The notes: generated from the sequence alone by a model not told the origin. 64,000 bases of DNA from Chitinophagaceae bacterium (GCA_004028795.1 SAIW01000008.1:124001-188000), one strand, 5' to 3'. Positions 1 to 8,154 are shown, counted from the first letter of the stretch. Numbers and translations: made by a program.

Positions 1-555
1 ACATCTTTCGGAGAAACTATAAAGTGGACTACCAATTTGAAAGATAATTTTGATATGAATTTCAGCGGTAAGGTTAATTATACCATGAACCATAACGATG
101 CTAACAAAACAAATGCAGATATTAACTCTTTCTCTTACGGGGTTTCTACAGATGCAACTTATTATACCAAAAGTGGTTGGATTGTAGCTTTTGATTTAGA
201 TTATACCTACTATAATAATGGTTCTGCAGCATATAATGCAAGCGTACCATTGCTTTCACCTTCTATTGCTAAACAATTCTTGAAAAATAAAGCCGGAGAA
301 TTCAGAATTACCTGCTTCGATTTATTAAATCAAAATCAAAGCGTTTCCCGCACTGTATCATCAAACTATGTAACAGATACACGTACTAATGTATTAACCC
401 GTTATATAATGTTTACATTCACTTATAACCTTAGAAATTTTGCAGGCAAAGGGCAAAACCGTATGCCGGGTTTCTTTGGTGGAAGACCGGGAGAAGGCGG
501 TGGAATGGGTGGCTTTGGAGGCGGTGGTTTTGGCGGTGGCGGAAGAAGAGGATAA
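1..555 (+). CDS. Outer-membrane beta-barrel protein, C-terminal part (5' truncated)
   Basis: The reading frame is open from the first base of the window, so the gene starts upstream; only about 184 C-terminal residues are visible. They show alternating polar/aromatic beta-strand patterns (for example FDLDYTYYNN and MFTFTYNLRNF) typical of the last strands of an outer-membrane barrel. A low-complexity Gly/Arg-rich tail follows (residues encoded by about 470-552). Such tails are familiar in the Bacteroidota TonB-receptor-like barrel family that carries an N-terminal carboxypeptidase-regulatory domain (PF14905 type); that assignment is inference, because the N-terminus is missing. A good terminator follows directly, so this is the last gene of its transcript. 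Confidence 0.7.
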   Translation, partial: TSFGETIKWTTNLKDNFDMNFSGKVNYTMNHNDANKTNADINSFSYGVSTDATYYTKSGWIVAFDLDYTYYNNGSAAYNASVPLLSPSIAKQFLKNKAGEFRITCFDLLNQNQSVSRTVSSNYVTDTRTNVLTRYIMFTFTYNLRNFAGKGQNRMPGFFGGRPGEGGGMGGFGGGGFGGGGRRG

Positions 556-589
556 CAATTGTTCGTTGGTAGATTTGATATAAGAAAAG

Positions 590-619
590 ACCGTCTCATT
601 TTGGGGCGGTTTTTGTTTT
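590..619 (+). terminator. Rho-independent terminator after the barrel gene
   Basis: ACCGTCTC (590-597) pairs with GGGGCGGT (603-610) as an 8-bp stem with two G-U pairs and a 5-nt loop, followed by TTTTGTTTT. It ends the upstream barrel transcript before the arginine operon. Confidence 0.8.
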
Positions 620-930
620 AAAACAGTTCACGAAAGTTTTACAAAAAAAATAGCCTCGTTATTGTAAACTGTTATAATTTTACGCCCTCAAAAAAAATAT
701 TCTGTTCACCTTTATTTGAACTGAAATTGAAAAGATATAACACCCATACAACATCTTATTTACATACTGCACGATTATGTGCTGCATGTACAGTGGGTAA
801 CAACTGTTTTTCTTTTTTATTGCGACGACCACGTATCTAATACGTATTACATGCCGATAATAGTGTCGTTATTATCAACCTTATAGGTTTATTCAACAAC
901 AGATTTTAAATTTTCAAAGTCGCAACAATA
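620..930 (+). promoter_or_regulatory. Leader/promoter region of the arginine operon
   Basis: This 311-bp stretch has no convincing gene. It must hold the promoter of the eight-gene arginine operon. Two perfect inverted repeats stand close together: ACGTAT-CTA-ATACGT (831-845) and GATAATA (856-862) with TATTATC (870-876). They could be an operator pair or leader hairpins. I see no match to the enterobacterial or Bacillus ArgR box and no clean TTG/TAnnTTTG promoter, so the start site is unplaced. Confidence 0.45.
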
Positions 931-1617
931 GTGTACAATCAACAACAAATTATTATTCGTGTAGCCGACCATATAGATACGCATTATGCCAAGCGTATTA
1001 CAGATGAAATGGAAGCCAGTGCTAAAGCAAGAGGTACCGGTATTGCCAAACGCAGCCCCGAATACGTAGCCCAAAAAATGCTGGAAGGCAAAGCTGTTAT
1101 TGCATTAACACATACGGGCGAGTGGGTTGGCTTTTGCTATATTGAAGAATGGAGCCATGGGAAATTTGTGGCCAACAGCGGTTTAATTGTAGCTCCGGAA
1201 TTTAGAAAAAGTGGTGTAGCCAAACAGATTAAACAAAGAATTTTTAATTTATCGAGAGAGAAATATCCTGATGCAAAAATTTTCGGATTAACAACCGGCT
1301 TAGCTGTAATGAAAATAAACAGTGAGTTAGGTTACGAGCCGGTTACTTACAGCGAATTAACTGATGATGAAGATTTTTGGGCAGGTTGTAAAAGTTGCAT
1401 TAATTATGATATTTTAATGAGTAAGGAAAGAAAGAACTGCATGTGTACTGCAATGTTATTCGACCCGAAAGATCATTATACGCCAAAAGAAACAAAAGAA
1501 GACTTCGAAAAAAAATCTAAGTTGTACGAAAGGTTGCTTCGTTTTAAACAATTATTTGGAAAAAATAAAAACGGCAACGGAAAGCTGAGTGCTTTGTTTT
1601 CAGTTTTCTTTCATTAA
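931..1617 (+). CDS. GNAT-family N-acyltransferase, probable first enzyme of arginine synthesis
   Basis: A 228-residue protein with a GNAT fold pattern: central strand VGFCYIEEW, then NSGLIVAPEFRKSGVAKQIKQRI, which matches the acetyl-CoA-binding motif A (R/Q-x-x-G-x-A). It is the first gene of the arginine operon, 23 bp before argG, and no argA or argJ is present. The natural inference is that it makes N-acetyl- or N-succinyl-glutamate. Four cysteines (C153, C156, C170, C172; CKSC and CMC) form a possible metal site that ordinary GNATs lack. The start is GTG at 931; no upstream ATG is in frame. Substrate is unproven, and a GNAT with another role in the operon cannot be excluded. Confidence 0.75.
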   Translation: MYNQQQIIIRVADHIDTHYAKRITDEMEASAKARGTGIAKRSPEYVAQKMLEGKAVIALTHTGEWVGFCYIEEWSHGKFVANSGLIVAPEFRKSGVAKQIKQRIFNLSREKYPDAKIFGLTTGLAVMKINSELGYEPVTYSELTDDEDFWAGCKSCINYDILMSKERKNCMCTAMLFDPKDHYTPKETKEDFEKKSKLYERLLRFKQLFGKNKNGNGKLSALFSVFFH

Positions 1618-1640
1618 TATCTCTTATTAAACAGCAAGCA

Positions 1641-2834
1641 ATGAGCAAGAAAGTAGTATTAGGTTTCAGCGGTGGTTTAGATACCACTTTTTGTGTTAAA
1701 CACTTTGAAGATAAAGGTTACGAAATACACAGCATAATTGTTAATACAGGCGGTTTTAGCGAAGATGAATTAAAGAAGATTGAAGCACATGCGTACAAAT
1801 TGGGTGTTACAACACATACAACTGTAAATGCTGTAAAAGGCTATTACGACAGCATTATTAAATATTTGATTTTTGGAAATGTGTTAAAGAACAATACGTA
1901 TCCTTTAAGCGTTAGTGCAGAAAGATTAAGCCAAGCACTGCATATTGCAGAACATGCCAAGAAATTAAATGCTGATGCAGTGGCTCATGGAAGTACGGGT
2001 GCAGGAAATGATCAGGTTCGTTTCGATATGATTTTCCATATTTTAATTCCGGGAATAGAAATCATTACGCCAATAAGAGATTTGAAATTAAGCAGAGAAG
2101 AAGAAATTACTTTCTTGAAAAGCAAAGGCGTTGATATGAATTTTGAGAAAGCTGTTTATTCAATCAATAAAGGTTTGTGGGGAACAAGTGTTGGTGGTAA
2201 AGAAACTTTAAACAGTAAAGGCTTATTGCCTGAAGAAGCATGGCCTACACAAGTAACAAAAACAGAAAGTGAAGAAGTAAAACTTTCTTTTGTAAAAGGT
2301 GAATTAAATGCGGTGAATGATAAAACTTTCAATCATCCTTCGGAAGCTATTCAATATTTACAAACATTGGCTGGTCCTTATGGAATTGGAAGAGATATTC
2401 ATGTGGGTGATACTATCATCGGCATTAAAGGTCGTGTTGGTTTTGAAGCAGCGGCACCAATGGTTATTTTAAAAGCACATCATGCATTAGAAAAACATGT
2501 GTTAACCAAATGGCAGTTGCAATGGAAAGATACTTTGTCTCAATTCTATGGCAATTGGTTACATGAAGGACAAATTTTAGATCCTGTAATGAGAGATATT
2601 GAAGCCTATTTAACCAGCTCACAGCAACAGGTTACCGGCGATGCATTTGTGTTATTGAAACCATATCATTTTCAAATTATCGGTATAGAAAGCAAGCACG
2701 ATTTAATGAGCAGCAAGTTTGGAAAATACGGTGAAATGAATACAGGCTTTAGCGGTGAAGATGTAAGAGGCTTCAGCAAAATTTTCGGCAATCAAACTGT
2801 TATTTATACGAAGGTGAAAGAAGCAGAAAGCTAA
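1641..2834 (+). CDS. argG: Argininosuccinate synthase
   Basis: Joins citrulline and aspartate with ATP to argininosuccinate, the penultimate step of arginine synthesis. The 397-residue length is normal for the family. The N-terminal ATP-pyrophosphatase P-loop is seen as GFSGGLDTTF (about residues 8-17), and HGSTGAGNDQVRF (about 116-128) is the nucleotide/citrulline-binding loop. It lies second in the operon, 23 bp after the GNAT gene. The spacer to argC (2835-2903) contains short repeated AAGC/TTAAGC words that can form weak hairpins. Confidence 0.97.
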   Translation: MSKKVVLGFSGGLDTTFCVKHFEDKGYEIHSIIVNTGGFSEDELKKIEAHAYKLGVTTHTTVNAVKGYYDSIIKYLIFGNVLKNNTYPLSVSAERLSQALHIAEHAKKLNADAVAHGSTGAGNDQVRFDMIFHILIPGIEIITPIRDLKLSREEEITFLKSKGVDMNFEKAVYSINKGLWGTSVGGKETLNSKGLLPEEAWPTQVTKTESEEVKLSFVKGELNAVNDKTFNHPSEAIQYLQTLAGPYGIGRDIHVGDTIIGIKGRVGFEAAAPMVILKAHHALEKHVLTKWQLQWKDTLSQFYGNWLHEGQILDPVMRDIEAYLTSSQQQVTGDAFVLLKPYHFQIIGIESKHDLMSSKFGKYGEMNTGFSGEDVRGFSKIFGNQTVIYTKVKEAES

Positions 2835-2903
2835 ATGCAGAAAGCTTAGAGCTATTTTTTCATTGCGTTAAGCATTAAGCTTTTCGCTTTAAGCAAAATT
2901 AAA

Positions 2904-3905
2904 ATGATAAAAGCAGGCATAGTTGGCGGTGCGGGTTATACAGGAGGAGAGTTGATTCGTTTATTAATCAATCATCCGGATGTTGAGCTTGTATTTGCCA
3001 ACAGTTCAAGTAATGCAGGCAAGTTTTTACATGAGGTACATAAGGATTTATTGGGTGATACTGATTTAAAATTTTCAAGCGAATCGGTCTTGAATGAAGA
3101 AAATGTGGATGTTATTTTTTTATGTGCAGGACATGGAGAAGCCAAGAAATTTATAGAAGCTAATGAAATCCATTCTTCAATTAAATTAATTGACATTGGT
3201 AATGATTTCAGACTTTCAAAAGATACTGATATTAAAGGAAGACATTTTGTTTATGGATTGGTTGAATTAAACAAAACACACATTCAATCTGCACAGAACA
3301 TAGCTAATCCCGGATGTTTTGCAACAGCCATTCAATTGGGCTTATTGCCTTTGGCAAAAGCAGGATTACTGAAAGATGTTTATACAACTGCTATTACAGG
3401 AAGCACAGGAGCCGGACAAAGCTTAAGTAGCACTTCTCATTTTAGCTGGAGAGCCAATAATGTTTCAGCATACAAAACTTTATCGCATCAGCATCTGGGA
3501 GAGATACATCAGTCACTAAATCAACTTCAAAATAGTTTTCCAGACTCCCCTTCAGGGGTTGGGGGCGTAAACTTCGTTCCATGGAGAGGAGATTTTACAA
3601 GAGGCATTTTTGCTTCGTCAATCACTGATACAGATTTATCGTTAGATGAACTAAAAGCATTGTATAAAAATTTTTATACTGATGCCGTATTCACTCATTA
3701 CAGTGATACGACAATTGATTTAAAGCAAGTAGTTAACACCAATAAGTGTTTGATTAATATAGAAAAGCAAGGCAATAAAATGGTAGTGCATTCAGCAATA
3801 GATAATCTGCTGAAAGGTGCATCAGGACAGGCTTTACAAAATATGAATTTGATGTTTGGTTTAGATGAAACAATTGGACTAAAATTAAAAGCAAATTATT
3901 TTTAA
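2904..3905 (+). CDS. argC: N-acyl-gamma-glutamyl-phosphate reductase
   Basis: Reduces N-acyl-glutamyl phosphate to the semialdehyde with NADPH. The Rossmann motif GIVGGAGYTGGELIRLL is at the N-terminus, the catalytic cysteine is C138 in NPGCFATA, and the C-terminal half holds the PWRGDFTRGI segment. At 333 residues it is of usual length. An oddity is the segment NSFPDSPSGVGG (from about residue 211), which is encoded by a short CCCCTTCAGGGG-type repeat (3545-3566) and looks like an in-frame insertion in a loop before the conserved FVPWRGDF strand. The enzyme probably tolerates it. Confidence 0.96.
   Translation: MIKAGIVGGAGYTGGELIRLLINHPDVELVFANSSSNAGKFLHEVHKDLLGDTDLKFSSESVLNEENVDVIFLCAGHGEAKKFIEANEIHSSIKLIDIGNDFRLSKDTDIKGRHFVYGLVELNKTHIQSAQNIANPGCFATAIQLGLLPLAKAGLLKDVYTTAITGSTGAGQSLSSTSHFSWRANNVSAYKTLSHQHLGEIHQSLNQLQNSFPDSPSGVGGVNFVPWRGDFTRGIFASSITDTDLSLDELKALYKNFYTDAVFTHYSDTTIDLKQVVNTNKCLINIEKQGNKMVVHSAIDNLLKGASGQALQNMNLMFGLDETIGLKLKANYF
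3545..3566 (+). repeat. Short GC-rich repeat inside argC (copy 1)
   Basis: CTCCCCTTCAGGGGTTGGGG lies within the coding frame of argC. It matches copy 2 (5085-5111, opposite orientation) at about 21 of 23 positions and copy 3 (5207-5228) at its core. It is far more GC-rich than the surrounding DNA. Confidence 0.85.
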
Positions 3906-3947
3906 TACATGCTGAATGCAGAAAGCCTTCAGCCTTAAGCAACAATT

Positions 3948-5126
3948 ATGAAACTCTTCGACGTTTATCCTTTAAACAACATCACCATTACAAAAGCTTT
4001 AGGTTCTTATGTGTGGGATGAAAACGGTGTACAGTATTTAGATATGTATGGAGGTCATGCAGTAATCAGTATTGGTCATACACATCCGCATTGGGTTAAA
4101 CGAATTGAAGAGCAATTAGAAAAAATTGCTTTCTATTCTAACTCCGTGGTAATTCCTGTTCAGCAACAATTAGCAGAGAAGTTGGGTAAGTTAAGCGGTA
4201 AAGAAAATTATCAGTTATTCTTATGTAACAGCGGAGCAGAAGCCAATGAGAATGCATTGAAATTGGCTTCATTCCATACTAATAAAAAGAAAATTGTTGC
4301 TTTCAGTAAATCATTTCATGGAAGAACATCATTAGCTGTTGCAGCAACTGATAATAAAAATATTGTTGCTCCTGTTAATGAAACAAACAATATTATTTTT
4401 CTTCCGTTCAATGATGAGAAAGCCTTGTTGGATTGCTTTAATAAAAACGGAAATGAAATTGCTGCCGTAATTATTGAAGGTATTCAAGGTGTTGGCGGAA
4501 TAAATATTGCATCAACTACTTTCCTGCAATTAATAAGAACTTTATGCGATGAATACAATGCTGTTTACATTGCGGATAGTGTACAATGTGGTTATGGCAG
4601 AAGCGGTAAATTCTTTTCGCATGATTATGCAGAAGTTAATGCCGACATATATACTATGGCAAAAGGTATGGGCAATGGGTTTCCTATCGGCGGTATTTTA
4701 ATTGCTCCGCATATTCAACCTAAACATGGCATGTTGGGCACAACATTCGGCGGTAATCATTTAGCATGTGCAGCTGCATTAGCCGTTTTGGAAGTAATTG
4801 AAGAAGAGAATTTGATTGAAATGGCTAAGCAACGTGGTATGTATTTAATCAATAAATTAAAAAATTTTGATAGCATTAAAAATGTGCGTGGTAAAGGATT
4901 GATGATTGGCTTTGATGTGCCTGAAGAAATTAAAGATTTAAAGAAAAAATTGCTGAACGATTTTAATGTATTTACGGGAGAATCAAAGCCGAATGTTATT
5001 CGTTTATTACCATCATTAGCTGTTAGCAGAAAACAGGTTGATGAATTTTTAGAAGCATTAAACGAAGCTATTGTTGAATTGAAACCCCCAACCCCTAAAG
5101 GGGAGTTGGAGAAAATTGCTCAATAA
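3948..5126 (+). CDS. argD: Acylornithine aminotransferase (class III PLP enzyme)
   Basis: Transaminates N-acyl-glutamate semialdehyde to N-acyl-ornithine. At 392 residues it has the class III fold signature, with CNSGAEANENALKLA binding PLP phosphate, then the DSVQCGYGRSGKF segment and the Schiff-base lysine K239 in TMAKGMGNGFPIGG. The extreme C-terminus, KPPTPKGELEKIAQ, is encoded by a second copy of the GC-rich repeat and so looks like a repeat-derived tail that supplied a new stop codon. The spacer to argC carries a GCTGAA/TTCAGC hairpin (3911-3933). Confidence 0.95.
   Translation: MKLFDVYPLNNITITKALGSYVWDENGVQYLDMYGGHAVISIGHTHPHWVKRIEEQLEKIAFYSNSVVIPVQQQLAEKLGKLSGKENYQLFLCNSGAEANENALKLASFHTNKKKIVAFSKSFHGRTSLAVAATDNKNIVAPVNETNNIIFLPFNDEKALLDCFNKNGNEIAAVIIEGIQGVGGINIASTTFLQLIRTLCDEYNAVYIADSVQCGYGRSGKFFSHDYAEVNADIYTMAKGMGNGFPIGGILIAPHIQPKHGMLGTTFGGNHLACAAALAVLEVIEEENLIEMAKQRGMYLINKLKNFDSIKNVRGKGLMIGFDVPEEIKDLKKKLLNDFNVFTGESKPNVIRLLPSLAVSRKQVDEFLEALNEAIVELKPPTPKGELEKIAQ
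5085..5111 (-). repeat. Short GC-rich repeat at the 3' end of argD (copy 2)
   Basis: On the minus strand it reads ACTCCCCTTTAGGGGTTGGGG, nearly identical to the copy in argC but inverted. It encodes the last residues of ArgD. Confidence 0.85.
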
Positions 5127-5131
5127 AGAAT

Positions 5132-5166
5132 GGAACGTACAAGTGAGTGACACAACAAATGTTCAT
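5132..5166 (+). repeat. Degenerate copy of the GTGCGACGCAAC intergenic repeat
   Basis: The spacer between argD and argF' contains AACGTACAAGTGAGTGACAC, a diverged form of the dispersed repeat best seen at 9508 and 58079. The assignment depends on the shared CGTACAAGTG start. Confidence 0.5.
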
Positions 5167-5206
5167 AGAAGTACAAAGATTTTAACAACTTTTATAAAAA
5201 TTAAAA

Positions 5207-5228
5207 TTCCCCTTCAGGGGATAGGGGT
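5207..5228 (+). repeat. Short GC-rich repeat abutting the argF' start codon (copy 3)
   Basis: TTCCCCTTCAGGGGATAGGG ends directly at the ATG at 5229. The hairpin-forming CCCC/GGGG core and the GGGG beside the start codon would sit in the translation-initiation region, so this copy could affect argF' expression. Confidence 0.8.
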
Positions 5229-6191
5229 ATGAAACAATTTATTTCTGTAAACGATGTAACAAATATTAATGCACTAGTTGAAAAAGCGTTAATGTATAAA
5301 GCAAACCCTTTTGCAGATAAGCATTTGGGTGCCAACAAAAGAATTGGCTTATTATTTTTAAACCCCAGTTTGCGTACACGTTTAAGTACTCAGGTTGCTG
5401 CCGGTAATTTGGGTATGGAAGCCATTGTTTTTAATGTTGATAAAGAAGGTTGGGCTTTAGAGTTTGAAGAAGGTGCTATAATGAGTGGCACAACAGTTGA
5501 ACACATAAAAGATGCTGCACCTATTCTGGGAAAATATTTTGATGTATTGGCAATAAGAACTTTTCCTTCACTGGCTAATAAAGAAGATGATTATAGTGAG
5601 TTATACATCAATCAATTTATTAAATATGCAGGTGTTCCGGTAGTAAGTTTGGAAAGTGCAACGTTACATCCGTTACAAAGTTTAACAGATGTTATAACGA
5701 TACAGGAAAATTCGAAGTCACAAATTCGAAATTCGAAATTAAAAATTGTGTTAACCTGGGCACCACATGTAAAACCTTTGCCACAATGCGTTGCCAATAG
5801 TTTTGCTCAATGGATAAATGCATGGGGCGAAGCCGATTTTGTTATTGCACATCCGCAGGATTATGAACTAAGTGAAGCGTTTACAAAAGGAGCAATCATT
5901 ATACATAACCAGGATGAAGCATTAAAAAACGCAGACTATGTGTATGTAAAAAACTGGAGTACGTTTAATGATTATGGTAAGATTTATGAAAATGACCCCA
6001 AGTGGATGCTAACTAATGAAAAATTACATATAACTAATAATGCTAAAGTAATGCATTGCTTACCGGTAAGAAGAAATGTAGAATTAAGCGATGAAATTTT
6101 AGATGGGCCGAATAGTTTGGTTACTCAACAGGCAGGCAACAGAGTATGGGCTGCACAGGCAGTTCTTTCTGAAATACTAAAGTCAAAATAA
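5229..6191 (+). CDS. argF': N-acylornithine carbamoyltransferase, predicted N-succinylornithine type
   Basis: Transfers carbamoyl from carbamoyl phosphate to the delta-amino group of an N-acylated ornithine. Motifs are LNPSLRTRLSTQ (carbamoyl-phosphate loop, about 44-55), HPLQS (about 147-151), TWAPHVKPLPQ and MHCLPVRRN. The sequence aligns from memory without gaps over the first 100 residues with the Bacteroides fragilis succinylornithine enzyme, placing V90 at its specificity residue P90 (Glu in the acetylornithine enzyme of Xanthomonas). Published swaps of that Glu to Val, Pro, Ser or Ala convert acetyl to succinyl specificity, so the succinyl route is predicted. An AAATTCG repeat encodes an enlarged loop before TWAPH. 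Confidence 0.93.
   Translation: MKQFISVNDVTNINALVEKALMYKANPFADKHLGANKRIGLLFLNPSLRTRLSTQVAAGNLGMEAIVFNVDKEGWALEFEEGAIMSGTTVEHIKDAAPILGKYFDVLAIRTFPSLANKEDDYSELYINQFIKYAGVPVVSLESATLHPLQSLTDVITIQENSKSQIRNSKLKIVLTWAPHVKPLPQCVANSFAQWINAWGEADFVIAHPQDYELSEAFTKGAIIIHNQDEALKNADYVYVKNWSTFNDYGKIYENDPKWMLTNEKLHITNNAKVMHCLPVRRNVELSDEILDGPNSLVTQQAGNRVWAAQAVLSEILKSK
5708..5740 (+). repeat. AAATTCG heptamers inside argF'
   Basis: Three AAATTCG units occur at 5708-5714, 5722-5728 and 5729-5735, with a partial fourth. They encode the loop SKSQIRNSKLKI. The same heptamer is tandem inside argH (8357-8384). Confidence 0.75.
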
Positions 6192-6209
6192 AATCTGTGT
6201 TATCCGTGC

Positions 6210-6242
6210 TATCTGTGAGAAGCCGGTAAAGTCTCACAGATA
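6210..6242 (+). repeat. Perfect 11-bp inverted repeat between argF' and argB
   Basis: TATCTGTGAGA (6210-6220) and TCTCACAGATA (6232-6242) flank an 11-nt loop in the 78-bp argF'-argB spacer. No T-run follows, so it is not a classic terminator. It may be a repeat-derived hairpin, an mRNA-stability element or a protein site. Confidence 0.75.
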
Positions 6243-6269
6243 AAATAGATATCTCAGATAAAAATAGTA

Positions 6270-7058
6270 ATGGAAAAATTGTATGTTATAAAGATTGGCG
6301 GAAATATTATTGATGATGAACAAAAACTATCATCATTCTTACAATCTTTTGCGTCTATTCAAGGCAAAAAAATTTTAATACATGGTGGCGGAAAATTAGC
6401 TACCAAATTAGCAGCCACATTAGGTGTAGAGCAGCAGATGGTTGAAGGCAGAAGAATTACAGATGCAGAAACATTGAAAATTGTAACAATGGTTTATGCC
6501 GGTTACATTAATAAAAATATTGTAGCACAATTGCAGGCAAACAATTGTAATGCTATCGGTTTATGCGGTGCAGATGGTAATGTTATTAAAGCACATAAAC
6601 GTCCTTTAAAAAACGGGATTGATTATGGCTTTGTTGGCGATGTAGATGCGGTTAATACAACTGTTTTACAAAGCTTAATAGAACAAAATATTGCTGTTGT
6701 TGTAGCACCCATAACACACAATGCAAATGGGCAATTATTAAATACCAATGCAGATACCATTGCACAGGAAACAGCAAAAGCCTTGAGCAGTCTATATTGT
6801 GTTGAATTAATTTATTCGTTTGAAAAAAGCGGTGTATTAATGAACGCTGAAGATGACACCAGTGTTATCTCAAGCATTAATCCTGTTTCATACACACAAC
6901 TGAGAGAAAAGAACATCATCTTTGCCGGAATGATTCCTAAGTTAGATAATGCCTTTGCTGCACTGCAGAGCGGCGTTAGCAAAGTAATCATCGGTAAGGC
7001 TGAAGAATTACATTCTCTAATCAACGGCTCAGCCGGTACAAGCATTGTTCATGAGTAA
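6270..7058 (+). CDS. argB: N-acylglutamate kinase
   Basis: Phosphorylates N-acylglutamate, the second step of the pathway. The 262-residue amino-acid-kinase fold shows KIGGNIID at the N-terminus, the Gly loop IHGGGKLATKLA (about 38-49) and the C-terminal ATP/substrate region FAGMIPKLDNAFAAL with the conserved K. It has no N-terminal extension, unlike the arginine-sensitive kinases, which suggests (inference) that feedback control may lie elsewhere. Its 3' end overlaps the next gene. Confidence 0.95.
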   Translation: MEKLYVIKIGGNIIDDEQKLSSFLQSFASIQGKKILIHGGGKLATKLAATLGVEQQMVEGRRITDAETLKIVTMVYAGYINKNIVAQLQANNCNAIGLCGADGNVIKAHKRPLKNGIDYGFVGDVDAVNTTVLQSLIEQNIAVVVAPITHNANGQLLNTNADTIAQETAKALSSLYCVELIYSFEKSGVLMNAEDDTSVISSINPVSYTQLREKNIIFAGMIPKLDNAFAALQSGVSKVIIGKAEELHSLINGSAGTSIVHE

Positions 7059-8127
7059 CGCAGACGTACATAGTTTACATGCAGATGCAGTTTATCTTTT
7101 AAAAAAATTAATTGCTACTCCTTCGCTTTCAAAAGAGGAAGAAGAAACAGCAGAAATTATTCAGTTTTTTTTAGAATCTAAAGGTGTGGTTACACATCAA
7201 TACTTAAACAATATCTGGGCTAAGAATAAGTATTATGATGAAAGCAAGCCAACTATTTTATTAAACTCTCATCACGATACGGTAAAGCCTAATAAAGCAT
7301 ATACATTAAACCCATTTGAACCGATTGAAAAAGACGGGAAGCTATATGGCTTAGGAAGTAATGATGCAGGCGGATGTTTGGTTTCATTGATTAATGTGTT
7401 TCTTCATTTCTATCATCAGCAGAATTTAAAATACAATTTCATTATTGCTGCAACAGCAGAAGAAGAAATCAGTGGAAAGAATGGTGTTGAAATTTTATTG
7501 CCACGCTTACCTAAAATTGATTTTGGTATTGTTGGAGAACCCACATTAATGAATATGGCTTTGGCTGAAAAAGGCTTGCTGGTATTGGATTGTACGGCAC
7601 ATGGTATTCCCGGTCACGCTGCAAGAGAAGAAGGTGAGAATGCTTTATACAAGGCAGTAAAAGATATTAATTGGTTTATGAATTACAGGTTTGATAAAGT
7701 GAGTGATTTATTAGGGCCGATGAAAATGAGTGTTACTGTTATTAATACTGAAAATAAACAGCATAATGTAGTACCATCACAATGCACTTTTGTAGTTGAT
7801 GTAAGAGTGAATGAATTATACAGTTTTGAAGAAGTGTTAGACATCATCAAATCAAATGTAAGTTCTGATGTAATACCAAGAAGTTGCAGATTGCGTTCAA
7901 CATCTATTGCTATTGAGCATCCGTTAATTCAAGCGGGTATTAAATTAGGAAGAAGCTATTACGGGTCACCAACAACAAGCGATAAAGCTTTAATGAATTT
8001 TCCTACGTTAAAAATGGGTCCGGGCGATAGTGCCAGAAGCCATACAGCAGATGAGTTTATTTATGTGGATGAGATAAGGGAAGGGATTGATTTGTATATT
8101 CAGTTATTGAAGGAATTGGTTTTATAA
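7051..8127 (+). CDS. argE: M20-family N-acylcitrulline/ornithine deacylase
   Basis: A zinc peptidase of the M20 family (358 residues from ATG 7051). Metal ligands are visible in order: SHHDTV, the bridging Asp in GSNDAGG, EEE in ATAEEEIS, EPT, and SHTADE near the C-terminus. Because the carbamoyltransferase acts on acylated ornithine, this enzyme should release citrulline from N-succinyl- or N-acetyl-citrulline. The ATG at 7051 overlaps the argB stop by 8 bp, a usual coupling arrangement; a TTG two codons upstream is less likely. The symbol is by pathway position; sequence alone does not separate ArgE from DapE-like deacylases. Confidence 0.88.
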   Translation: MSNADVHSLHADAVYLLKKLIATPSLSKEEEETAEIIQFFLESKGVVTHQYLNNIWAKNKYYDESKPTILLNSHHDTVKPNKAYTLNPFEPIEKDGKLYGLGSNDAGGCLVSLINVFLHFYHQQNLKYNFIIAATAEEEISGKNGVEILLPRLPKIDFGIVGEPTLMNMALAEKGLLVLDCTAHGIPGHAAREEGENALYKAVKDINWFMNYRFDKVSDLLGPMKMSVTVINTENKQHNVVPSQCTFVVDVRVNELYSFEEVLDIIKSNVSSDVIPRSCRLRSTSIAIEHPLIQAGIKLGRSYYGSPTTSDKALMNFPTLKMGPGDSARSHTADEFIYVDEIREGIDLYIQLLKELVL

Positions 8128-8154
8128 TTCGTGTAATTTGAAAAATTTCGTGTT

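Noticed and set aside
831-876. ArgR box in the arginine-operon leader
   Set aside because: The inverted repeats do not resemble the known TNTGAAT-type or Bacillus-type ArgR boxes, so only generic operator status is claimed.
889-1074. Minus-strand open frame over the GNAT start region
   Set aside because: It overlaps the operon leader and the GNAT gene, has no family features and reads as a shadow frame.
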